NCBI GenBank assembly: GCA_946409885.1
Contig: CAMJYF010000128.1
Coordinates: forward strand, 1 to 6,017
Reading direction: 5' to 3'
DNA: 6,017 nucleotides
Origin: an uncultured Clostridia bacterium
GTDB taxonomy: Bacteria; Bacillota; Clostridia; Oscillospirales; Acutalibacteraceae
Part shown: in pieces, positions 1 to 6,017 of the stretch
Layout of the letters: each line of letters starts with the position of its first letter
Position numbering within the stretch: the stretch's first letter is position 1
The notes under the pieces: generated by a model
Told to the model about the DNA's origin: nothing
The model's database searches: none
What the model saw: only the letters and a program-made list of their open reading frames with translations
Position numbers and translations under genes: made by a program

Positions 1-1
1 C

Positions 2-1366
2 GCGCCGCTGCGGGAGCTGACGCCGGAGATCCCCGTCACCACCAATATGATGTGTCTCTATCCCGGCGTCAACTATCAGGAGATGGCAAAGCACGTGGAC
101 GTGATCTCCTGGGACAGCTACCCCATGTGGGAGCAGGGGCAGAATGAAAAGGAGGCGCTGACCCACGCCTTTTCCCACGATCTGTTCCGCAGCATGAAGC
201 AGGGAAAACCCTTTCTGATGATGGAAAGCACCCCCTCCAACGTGAACTGGAGGCCTGTGAACAAGCTGCCCCGCCCGGAACGGCAGGCGCAGGCGGCCAT
301 GCTGGCGCTGGCCCTCGGCGCGGACAGCGTGCAGTATTTTCAGTGGCGCAAAAGCCGCGGCGGGCACGAAAAATTCCACGGCGCGGTGGTGGATCACGCC
401 GGTCACGAAAACACCCGGGTCTTCCGTCAGGTAGCGGAGCTGGGGCGGCAGCTGGAAAAGCTGGCCGACGTGGCGGGCAGCCGCTGCCAAAGCAGGGTGG
501 CCGTGATCTACGACTGGGAGAACCGCTGGGCCACGGACCGCTACTGCGGCTACAACAACACCCGTCGGGACTACGCGGAGGAATGCGTCCGCTGGTACGC
601 GCCCTTTCTGCGGCGCGGGATCTCCGTGGACGTGATCAGCGAGACCGACGACTACGCCCCCTATGAACTGATCATCGCGCCCTACCTCTATCTGCTGAGG
701 GACGGCGTGAAGGAAAGCATCGCGGACTACGTGAAAAACGGCGGCCGGTTTGTGACCACCTATCTGTGCGGCAACGTGGATCCCCACGACCTGTGTTATC
801 TGGGCGGTTTTCCGGCGGAGGAGCTGAAGCAGGTTTTCGGCGTGTGGGCGGAGGAGACCGACGCGCTGCCCGCCGACGCCCCCGGCGAGGCGGAATACCG
901 CGGAAAGCGCTATTCCGTCGACCACGTCTGCGATATCCTCCACGCCGAAGGCGCCCAGGTGCTGGGCACGTACCGGACCGATTTTTACGCCGGCTCCCCC
1001 GCCGTCACCCGCAACCGCTTTGGCAGAGGCGTCGCCTGGTACTGCGCCTTCCGCAACGACGGCGGCTTTGCGGACGATTTCTGCGCCGATCTGCTGGAGG
1101 AGTGCGGCATTGCCCCGGATACGGGCGTGCAGGCCCCGCCGGAGGTATTCCTTCGCAGGCGCGGCGATCACCTCTTTTTGCTGAATTTTTCCGACGCGCC
1201 CCGGACCGTACTGCTGGACGGCGTTTATCACGACGCGCTGAACGGCGCCGCCGTGGAGGGCGCGCTGGAGCTGCCGGTGTGCGGCTATGCCGTGCTGCGC
1301 GATCCTCTGGGGGAACACGATCACGAAGCGACCGGCCGCCCCGGAACGGCCAACCGAACGATATGA
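2..1366 (+). CDS. GH42 beta-galactosidase, 5'-truncated by window edge
   Basis: Glycoside hydrolase family 42 enzymes hydrolyse terminal beta-galactosides by a retaining mechanism and are usually cytoplasmic trimers. The reading frame is open from base 2, 15 codons before the first ATG at 47, and those codons (TPEIPVTTN) already match the family, so the true start lies upstream and the ATG at 47 is internal. Numbering from that ATG: VDVISWDSYP at 18-26 is a conserved barrel strand; the nucleophile is Glu60 in LMMEST (codon 224-226), followed by SNVNWRPVN; QYFQWRKSRGGHEKFHG at 96-112 is a GH42 hallmark. Residues about 149-350 form the trimerisation domain (VAVIYDWENRWA) and about 365-418 the C-terminal beta domain. 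Family members are about 650-690 residues, so roughly 200-230 N-terminal residues are missing, including the acid/base Glu. The last 20 residues are a polar tail outside the fold. The stop overlaps the next gene's start. Family certain; substrate not determined. Confidence 0.95.
   Translation, partial: APLRELTPEIPVTTNMMCLYPGVNYQEMAKHVDVISWDSYPMWEQGQNEKEALTHAFSHDLFRSMKQGKPFLMMESTPSNVNWRPVNKLPRPERQAQAAMLALALGADSVQYFQWRKSRGGHEKFHGAVVDHAGHENTRVFRQVAELGRQLEKLADVAGSRCQSRVAVIYDWENRWATDRYCGYNNTRRDYAEECVRWYAPFLRRGISVDVISETDDYAPYELIIAPYLYLLRDGVKESIADYVKNGGRFVTTYLCGNVDPHDLCYLGGFPAEELKQVFGVWAEETDALPADAPGEAEYRGKRYSVDHVCDILHAEGAQVLGTYRTDFYAGSPAVTRNRFGRGVAWYCAFRNDGGFADDFCADLLEECGIAPDTGVQAPPEVFLRRRGDHLFLLNFSDAPRTVLLDGVYHDALNGAAVEGALELPVCGYAVLRDPLGEHDHEATGRPGTANRTI
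1363..1366 (+). other. ATGA stop/start overlap, genes 1 and 2
   Basis: The ATG of the DUF2156 gene (1363-1365) overlaps the TGA of the GH42 gene (1364-1366). No convincing Shine-Dalgarno sequence lies in the 15 bases before this ATG, so the downstream gene probably depends on translational coupling to the GH42 gene. Confidence 0.8.
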
Positions 1367-2253
1367 CGACAAAACCAGACGCCCCTTCCATCCTGTCCTT
1401 CACCCCGCTTTCGCTGGAGCAGCGGCGGCGGATCGAGGAGATCCGTATTGCCTCCGGCAGCACCCTGTACGTCTATACGTTTGCGTCGCTGTTTGCCTGG
1501 CAGGCCTTTGAGCGGTATGAGATCTGCTTTGGCGAGGACGCCTTTCTGGTAAAGGACGGCGCGGGAGGCGACAATGAATACCTGTATCCCTGCGGCTCCG
1601 AGGCCGGGAAAAAGGCGTTGATCGACGCGCTGCTGACCCGTGAGGCGCCGGTGTTCTACTCCGTTACCGACGCGGACAGGCGCTTTCTGGAGCGAACGTA
1701 CCCCGGCCGGTTCTCCTTTGAGGACTGCCGCGACGAATACCCCTATCTGTACGACAAGGCGGCGCAGATCGCGCTGGAGGGGAAGGAATACAAAAGCCTG
1801 CGGCATCAGGTAAACCTGGGCCGGGCCGCCGCGCGGAACTGGTCCCTGGAGCCCCTGACCGCAGCCAACGCCGGGCGGGCCCTGGCCCTGAACCGGCGGT
1901 GGGCGGAGGAACGCGGCGTGGAGGGGCTGGCCGATACGACCGCCGCGGAGACCGCCCTGCGCCATTTTAAGGAGCTTTCCCTGTGGGGGCTGCTCTTTCA
2001 GGCGGACGGCGCGGATACCGCCTATGTGGCCGGATGCTTCATCACCCCGCAGATTTTTGATATCAGCTTCTGCAAGGTACTGGACCGGCGGTGTGACTGC
2101 TTTATCAAGTGGGCGCTGTACCGGGCCCTGCCCCCCGCGGTAACAACAGTGGATTCTGAAGACGACATGGGGATAGCCGGTCTGCGCACCCACAAGCTGC
2201 TGCGCAAGCCGAAGGAGCTGACCCGCGTCTGGAAAGGCAGCCTGAATGTATGA
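1363..2253 (+). CDS. DUF2156 protein (MprF C-terminal-like, GNAT fold)
   Basis: A 296-residue soluble protein resembling the DUF2156 / phosphatidylglycerol lysyltransferase C-terminal family. In MprF this domain transfers an aminoacyl group from tRNA to phosphatidylglycerol; free-standing versions are common in Clostridia and mostly uncharacterised. Supporting pattern: an N-terminal half with YVYTFASLFAWQ (36-47) and YLYPCGSE (73-80); the central EYPYLYDKAAQIALEGKEYKSLR (125-147), equivalent to the family's D/Y-YLY...L.GK.Y...R signature; and VDSEDDMGIAGLR (263-275), matching its conserved E-D-GI-GLR motif near the end. No membrane segments are seen, so it lacks the flippase half of MprF. The frame is open upstream to 766, but that part is Arg/Gly/Pro-rich shadow of GH42; the ATG at 1363 is chosen because the ATGA overlap and family similarity begin there. 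Substrate is unknown: lipid aminoacylation is a guess, peptide or other acyl transfer equally possible. Confidence 0.85.
   Translation: MTTKPDAPSILSFTPLSLEQRRRIEEIRIASGSTLYVYTFASLFAWQAFERYEICFGEDAFLVKDGAGGDNEYLYPCGSEAGKKALIDALLTREAPVFYSVTDADRRFLERTYPGRFSFEDCRDEYPYLYDKAAQIALEGKEYKSLRHQVNLGRAAARNWSLEPLTAANAGRALALNRRWAEERGVEGLADTTAAETALRHFKELSLWGLLFQADGADTAYVAGCFITPQIFDISFCKVLDRRCDCFIKWALYRALPPAVTTVDSEDDMGIAGLRTHKLLRKPKELTRVWKGSLNV
2250..2253 (+). other. ATGA stop/start overlap, genes 2 and 3
   Basis: The ATG of the MATE gene (2250-2252) overlaps the TGA of the DUF2156 gene (2251-2253). A modest purine stretch, GGAAAGG at 2231-2237, lies 12 bases upstream, rather far for a good Shine-Dalgarno, so coupling to upstream translation is likely. 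The nearby ATG at 2246 reaches a stop after three codons and the ATG at 2254 is out of frame. Confidence 0.75.
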
Positions 2254-3992
2254 ATGACTCCACAGCGGTAATCATAAAAAGCAGGGCGTTTACCGACCGG
2301 ATGTTCCGGCGGCTGTTTCTGCCCGCGCTGATCTCCACGGCGGGCCTTGCCTTCGGCGACGTGGCCGACGCGCTGTTCGTGGGCATCCGCATCGGCAAGG
2401 TGGGACTGGCGACCATGTCGCTGGTGGCCCCGGTGTATATGCTCTTCAACGTGCTGGACGGGGGCATCGCCATCGGCGCGTCGGTGCGGTACACGCAGCT
2501 GCTGGGCAAGGGCGAGGCCAAAAAGGGCATTGCGCTCTTTTCGCAGATGCTGCTGGTGGCCGCGGCCGTCAGCGTGCTGCTGGGGGCGGCGGGCCTGATC
2601 GGCATGCCCTGGCTGCTGCGGCTGCTGGGGGCGGGTTCCCCCCACAGCGAGCTGTGGAACTACACCAAAGAGTATCTGCAGGTCATGTTCCTGGGCGCGC
2701 CGCTGACCTTTCTGTACTTTCTGCTGTACTACTGCATCCGCTGCGACGACGGGGAAAAGCTGGCCACCGTGGGCTATACGGTGGGGTATCTTACCGACGT
2801 GGCCGCCAGCGCGGTGTTCATCCTGGGCTTTCACATGGACGTGCGCGGCGCCATTTACGCCACCGTGCTGGGCAAGGCCGTGGGCGTGTGCATCTTTCTG
2901 CTGCATTTCACCCGCAAATGGGCCATTCTGCGGTTCCGCTTTGTCCGGCCGGACCGCAAAGAGATCCTCTCCACGCTGAAGACGGGCATGTCCTCCTCCT
3001 TCGGCTATATCGGCCAGTTCGCGGCGCTGCTGGTGGTCAACAACCTGCTGCTGCGTATCGGCGGCGAAAGCGCGCTGGCCCAGTTCAACGTGGTGCAGGA
3101 CGTGTCCTACGTGGCGCTGGCCATTTATACGGCCATCGGCGATACGGTGCAGCCCCTCAGCGGCACCTTTTACGCGGAGCACAACCGGGAATCCGTCCGG
3201 CGCGTTATGGCCCTTGCCATTTTGATCGGGGTGGTTTCCGGCGGCGTGATCGCGCTGCTGTTCGCCCTGTTCGCCCCCGCCGTCTGCACCCTCTTCGGTC
3301 TGACGGGCGCGGCCGTTCCCGAGGGCGCCTTTGCCGTGCGGCTGTTCTGCCTGTCGGTGATCCCCGCCGGGCTCAGCCTGACCTGGAGCGCCTGCTTTCA
3401 GGCCATCGGCCGGGAAAAGATCGTTTTCGTCATCAACCAGCTGCGCACCTTCGTCTGCTTTCTGCTGTTCGCGCTGCTGCTGTCCCGCTTTGGCGTGCGG
3501 TGGTTCTGGCTGGTGTTTCTGGGGGCGGAGCTGGGCACGCTGGCCGTGTGGATCCCCCTTTGCCGCTTTCTCCGGCAGCCGGCCGCGTCCGGCAGGGTGT
3601 TCACCTACCTGCTGGATACCAACTCCAGCGATATCGCGGCGCTGCTGGAACAGTCGGAGGCCTTCTGCGAGGAAAACGGCGCCAGCATGAAGCAGACCTA
3701 CCACGTTACCATGTGCGTGGAAGAGGTCTGCCAGGCCATCATCGAAAACGCCTTCCGCAAAAAGGGGGACGAGTATATCCAGCTGACCATCTGTTTTGAG
3801 GAGGACGGCACGGTGGCGCTCCACATCCGCGACAACGCCGTCGACTTCAACCCCTTCGCCATGAAAACGGGGCGGGACTATGAGGACGCGGAAAATCTGG
3901 CATCCCTGGGCATTCAGCTGGTCAAAACGAAATCCAAACGCTTTTTCTATCGCCGGTACGCCGGTTTCAACACGATGACCGTGGAGGTGTGA
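2250..3992 (+). CDS. MATE-family transporter fused to RsbW-like ATPase domain
   Basis: A 580-residue two-part protein. Residues 1 to about 445 are a MATE-type multidrug/metabolite antiporter with about 12 hydrophobic segments; DVADALFVGIRIG (37-49) followed by LVAPVYMLFNVLDGGIAIG (58-76) matches the MatE start, and a second MatE repeat begins near 245. MATE proteins are usually 440-460 residues and export cationic or organic compounds using Na+ or H+ gradients. Residues about 450-580 are a cytoplasmic HATPase_c_2-like domain of the RsbW/SpoIIAB anti-sigma kinase type: N-box region CVEEVCQAIIENAF (489-502), G1-like IRDNAVDFNPF (526-536, Asp528), G2-like LASLGIQLVK (550-559). The N-box lacks the usual Asn (Ala496 or Gln495 by alignment) and the G1 glycines are absent, so nucleotide binding may be altered. 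The fusion next to a SpoIIE-type phosphatase gene suggests partner-switching control of transport or of a bound regulator (inference). Transported compound unknown. Confidence 0.92.
   Translation: MNDSTAVIIKSRAFTDRMFRRLFLPALISTAGLAFGDVADALFVGIRIGKVGLATMSLVAPVYMLFNVLDGGIAIGASVRYTQLLGKGEAKKGIALFSQMLLVAAAVSVLLGAAGLIGMPWLLRLLGAGSPHSELWNYTKEYLQVMFLGAPLTFLYFLLYYCIRCDDGEKLATVGYTVGYLTDVAASAVFILGFHMDVRGAIYATVLGKAVGVCIFLLHFTRKWAILRFRFVRPDRKEILSTLKTGMSSSFGYIGQFAALLVVNNLLLRIGGESALAQFNVVQDVSYVALAIYTAIGDTVQPLSGTFYAEHNRESVRRVMALAILIGVVSGGVIALLFALFAPAVCTLFGLTGAAVPEGAFAVRLFCLSVIPAGLSLTWSACFQAIGREKIVFVINQLRTFVCFLLFALLLSRFGVRWFWLVFLGAELGTLAVWIPLCRFLRQPAASGRVFTYLLDTNSSDIAALLEQSEAFCEENGASMKQTYHVTMCVEEVCQAIIENAFRKKGDEYIQLTICFEEDGTVALHIRDNAVDFNPFAMKTGRDYEDAENLASLGIQLVKTKSKRFFYRRYAGFNTMTVEV
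3983..3989 (+). promoter_or_regulatory. Ribosome binding site for the GNAT gene
   Basis: GGAGGTG lies inside the last codons of the MATE gene; the GGAGG core ends 8 bases before the ATG at 3996. Spacing is ideal and supports this start. Confidence 0.8.
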
Positions 3993-3995
3993 CCC

Positions 3996-4823
3996 ATGGA
4001 TACCGGCATCCGTCCGGCGGAAGAACGGGATCTGCCCGCCCTGACGGAGATATGGAAGGTCTGCTTTCACGATCCCGAGGAGTATATCCGTTTTTTCTAC
4101 CGTGAAAATTTTCCGTACCTGTCGGCGGCCGTCTATACGGAGGACGACAGGCCGGTGAGCATGCTGCATATGCTGGAGGCCTCCTTTGCCGACGGGCCCC
4201 GGCGGCTGGACGCTCGGTTCCTTTACGCAGGGGGCACGCTGCCCGCTTTTCGGGGCAGGGGGTACTACGGGGCCCTGTTCCGGTACGTGACGGCGCTGGC
4301 CGACCGGGAGGGCTTTGCGCTGTTCGGCAAGCCCGCCTCCCGGGAGTTGCTGCCCTATTATCAGGCGCTGGGCTTCCGGCAGGACGCCTGCCTCCGCCTG
4401 GTGACCATCCGCCCCGCGGAACGGCTGCCCCTGTCTTTTTCCCCTCTCACACCCCATGAATACAACCGCCTGCGGGACCTGGCCTTTGCCGGCCGCCCGT
4501 ACGCGAAATGGACGGACCGCCACGTGGGGTGGTGCTTCGCGGACAACGAATGGTTCGGCGGGCAGGCGCTCTCCTTCCGGCTGGACGGGGCCGTTCACTT
4601 TCTGCTGGGGGCGCCGGAAGACGGCGCGCTGACGCTCACCGAAACGGACCTGACGCTTTCGCAGCTGCGGCGGGCGGCCGGGGCGATCTGCTCCCTGTTT
4701 GGCGCCCCCCTGCTGAAAGCGTATCTGCCCGATTTTGCCTGCCGCGAGGGGGAGGAGATCGTCTCCTCCATCGTCTATCACGCGCCGCTGCGCAATACAT
4801 ACGTCAATCTCACCCTGAGCTGA
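3996..4823 (+). CDS. GNAT N-acetyltransferase with extra C-terminal half
   Basis: A 275-residue cytoplasmic protein. The first 150 residues are a GNAT acyl-CoA transferase domain: [20 protein letters not shown] at the N-terminus (beta1-alpha1), [20 protein letters not shown] (76-95) containing the acetyl-CoA-binding motif A (Arg86-Gly-Arg-Gly89, with Tyr91 at the usual final Gly/Ala), and [10 protein letters not shown] (118-127) as motif B. The RGRGYYGAL form and the following long extension recall Eis-like or two-domain GNATs. Residues about 150-275 (begins [18 protein letters not shown]) have no motif A; they could be a degenerate second GNAT fold, but this is only a guess from length and pattern. 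It starts 3 bases after the MATE stop with a good Shine-Dalgarno and ends 14 bases before the phosphatase gene. It could acetylate the exported compound (self-protection or maturation), a protein, or an envelope precursor; the acceptor cannot be read from the sequence. Confidence 0.88.
   Translation: MDTGIRPAEERDLPALTEIWKVCFHDPEEYIRFFYRENFPYLSAAVYTEDDRPVSMLHMLEASFADGPRRLDARFLYAGGTLPAFRGRGYYGALFRYVTALADREGFALFGKPASRELLPYYQALGFRQDACLRLVTIRPAERLPLSFSPLTPHEYNRLRDLAFAGRPYAKWTDRHVGWCFADNEWFGGQALSFRLDGAVHFLLGAPEDGALTLTETDLTLSQLRRAAGAICSLFGAPLLKAYLPDFACREGEEIVSSIVYHAPLRNTYVNLTLS
4751..4769. repeat. Perfect 8-bp inverted repeat near end of GNAT gene
   Basis: GGAGGAGA (4751-4758) and TCTCCTCC (4762-4769) are exact reverse complements separated by TCG. 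The repeat lies in codons for Glu-Glu-Ile-Val-Ser-Ser, 69 bases before the next start codon. No T-run follows, so it is not an intrinsic terminator. It may simply reflect codon choice. Confidence 0.5.
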
Positions 4824-4829
4824 AAGGAG
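4824..4829 (+). promoter_or_regulatory. Ribosome binding site for the sensor phosphatase gene
   Basis: AAGGAG directly after the GNAT stop codon, 8 bases before the ATG at 4838. It is the best Shine-Dalgarno in the window and fixes the start of the last gene. Confidence 0.88.
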
Positions 4830-4837
4830 CCCGCACC

Positions 4838-6017
4838 ATGACGCCTGAAAAAAAGAAAACAAAGCGGTACCGGGTGATCTCCCTGCGCGTAAAAACCGTG
4901 GCGGTGATCATACTGGCCGCCCTGGTCCTGTCCGCCATCTCCGTGACCATCAGCTACCGCGTGTACAGCACCACCATGGACGAGCATTACAAGGCGGTCA
5001 CCACCAATCTGGCCCGGACCGCCGCCACCCAGCTGGACCCGGCGGCCCTGCTGCGCTACTACGACGAGGCGCGGCAGATCGGAACGTACGACGACGACAG
5101 ATACGAAAATGACGAGGCCTACCGCGCCGATTACGACGCCAAGGCCGAAGCCATCAAGGACGAGGAGTATCAACGGATGCTGGATATCCTGTTCGATATC
5201 AAGGACAGCAACGATATCAAATACATCTATGTGCAGATCCTGGACGGGGACAAGTGCACCTATATCTTTGACGCCGACCGGGAGGACGCCTACCAGCTGG
5301 GGACGAAGCACACGATTTCGGAACCGGCCAGGCAGGTGGAGCACCCGGAAAACGGCGTTCCCACGTTCATCTCCTTTACGGAAGACGGCTGGCTGTGTAC
5401 CTCCACGGTGCCGGTGCGGGACGAGGCGGGCAACCCCGTCGCCCTGGTGGGCGTGGACGTGCCGATGGACGACATCATGAAGGACCGGTCGGATTACCTG
5501 CGCAACGTGATCCTGCTGATAGAAAGCGCCGTTGTGGTGCTGAGCGCGATCATTCTTTTCGGCGTTGACAGGGCGCTGGTCCGGCCCATCAATCAGCTTT
5601 CCGCCGCGGCCCGTTCCTTTGTGGAGGACCGCAGCGGAGAACAAAAGGGCGATTCCGCCATCTCCCGTCTGCGCGTCCGCACCGGCGACGAAGTGGAGAC
5701 CCTCAGCGATTCCATCAAACAGATGGAACAGGACATCAACGCCTACATCACCAACCTGACCGCCGTTACCGCCGAAAAGGAGCGCATCGGCGCGGAGCTG
5801 GACGTGGCCACCCACATTCAGTCCTCCATGCTGCCCAGCATCTTCCCCGCCTTCCCGGACCGGCCGGAATTTGATATCTACGCCATCATGGACCCCGCCA
5901 AAGAGGTGGGCGGCGACTTCTACGACTTCTTTATGGTGGATGAGCGCCACCTGGCCGTGGTGATGGCGGACGTCTCCGGCAAGGGCGTTCCGGCGGCCCT
6001 GTTCATGGTGATCGGCA
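4838..6017 (+). CDS. Cache-HAMP-SpoIIE/PP2C sensor phosphatase, 3'-truncated
   Basis: The frame is open from the ATG at 4838 to the window end (393 codons, no stop). Order: a basic cytoplasmic start ([12 protein letters not shown]), membrane segment about 19-40, an extracytoplasmic domain about 41-221, second membrane segment about 222-243, HAMP about 244-301 (VRPINQLS at 248-255, [14 protein letters not shown] at 283-296), a coiled linker with [19 protein letters not shown] (315-333), then a SpoIIE/RsbU-type PP2C domain: VGGDFYDF (357-364, Asp360) and [12 protein letters not shown] (377-388, Asp378), both metal-binding motifs. The sensor half resembles a Cache/PAS-like fold ([35 protein letters not shown]). 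Such Mn2+-dependent phosphatases remove phosphate from Ser/Thr of STAS anti-sigma antagonists in response to an external signal. Its partner may be the ATPase domain fused to the MATE protein. Roughly 150 residues of the phosphatase domain lie beyond the window. Signal and substrate are unknown. Confidence 0.93.
   Translation, partial: MTPEKKKTKRYRVISLRVKTVAVIILAALVLSAISVTISYRVYSTTMDEHYKAVTTNLARTAATQLDPAALLRYYDEARQIGTYDDDRYENDEAYRADYDAKAEAIKDEEYQRMLDILFDIKDSNDIKYIYVQILDGDKCTYIFDADREDAYQLGTKHTISEPARQVEHPENGVPTFISFTEDGWLCTSTVPVRDEAGNPVALVGVDVPMDDIMKDRSDYLRNVILLIESAVVVLSAIILFGVDRALVRPINQLSAAARSFVEDRSGEQKGDSAISRLRVRTGDEVETLSDSIKQMEQDINAYITNLTAVTAEKERIGAELDVATHIQSSMLPSIFPAFPDRPEFDIYAIMDPAKEVGGDFYDFFMVDERHLAVVMADVSGKGVPAALFMVIG

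Noticed and set aside
47..49. ATG at 47 as the true start of the beta-galactosidase
   Set aside because: The frame continues to the window edge and the preceding codons encode conserved GH42 sequence, so the gene begins upstream.
766..1362. Upstream extension of the DUF2156 frame to an ATG at 766
   Set aside because: The extra 199 residues are Arg/Gly/Pro-rich, overlap conserved GH42 sequence in another frame and match nothing in the family. The ATG at 1363 gives normal family length and an ATGA overlap.
1321..2193. A 290-codon minus-strand open frame opposite the DUF2156 gene
   Set aside because: In-register shadow of the DUF2156 frame, without recognisable motifs.
2654..3799. A 381-codon plus-strand frame inside the MATE gene
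   Set aside because: Out-of-frame shadow with Arg/Gly/Ala/His-rich low-complexity translation, fully covered by the MATE coding frame with its membrane segments and ATPase domain.
4781..4792. 12-base repeat of CGCGCCGCTGCG shared with the first bases of the window
   Set aside because: A short GC-rich match inside two unrelated coding regions; expected by chance at this composition and not flanked by element features.
2022..4862. A 946-codon open frame on the minus strand opposite the MATE and GNAT genes
   Set aside because: It is codon-in-register with two well-supported genes, and its translation is Gln/His/Gly/Arg-rich with no recognisable domain. It stays open only because the sense genes avoid TTA, CTA and TCA codons.
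4778..5950. A 390-codon minus-strand open frame opposite the sensor phosphatase
   Set aside because: In-register shadow of the phosphatase gene, with repetitive Val/Gly/His composition and no domain; the sense strand has clear Cache, HAMP and PP2C motifs.

Overview
The window is a single, tightly packed, co-directional (+ strand) gene block with high GC and no RNA genes, mobile elements or CRISPR. Five genes are present, the first and last cut by the window edges. They are separated by 4-base ATGA overlaps (genes 1/2 and 2/3), 3 bases (3/4) or 14 bases (4/5), so the block reads as one transcript with no visible internal promoter or terminator. High GC, strong preference for CTG/GCG/CGC-type codons, a GH42 beta-galactosidase, and a MATE protein fused to an anti-sigma-like ATPase next to a SpoIIE-type phosphatase together suggest a high-GC, probably gut-dwelling Clostridia (Bacillota). 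This placement is inference, not proof.

Layout: (1) 2-1366, C-terminal two thirds of a GH42 beta-galactosidase, including the catalytic nucleophile region, the trimerisation domain and the C-terminal beta domain. (2) 1363-2253, a free-standing DUF2156 protein, related to the aminoacyltransferase half of MprF. (3) 2250-3992, a MATE-type transporter (about 445 residues) with a C-terminal RsbW/HATPase_c_2-like domain of about 130 residues. (4) 3996-4823, a GNAT acetyltransferase with an extra C-terminal half. (5) 4838 to the window end, a membrane sensor phosphatase: TM, extracytoplasmic Cache-like domain, TM, HAMP, then the start of a SpoIIE/RsbU PP2C phosphatase domain, cut off after the second metal-binding motif.

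How they may work together (inference): genes 2 to 5 look like an envelope/export module with its own signalling. A sensor phosphatase (5) and an RsbW-like ATPase domain fused to a transporter (3) are the two enzyme types of a partner-switching circuit. The usual third member, a STAS anti-sigma-antagonist, is not in the window and could lie downstream. The two GNAT-fold enzymes (2 and 4) could modify a lipid, a peptide or the exported compound. The N-box of the ATPase domain lacks the expected asparagine, so this domain may bind a partner or nucleotide without normal kinase activity. The link to the beta-galactosidase is physical (ATGA overlap), with no obvious functional reason.
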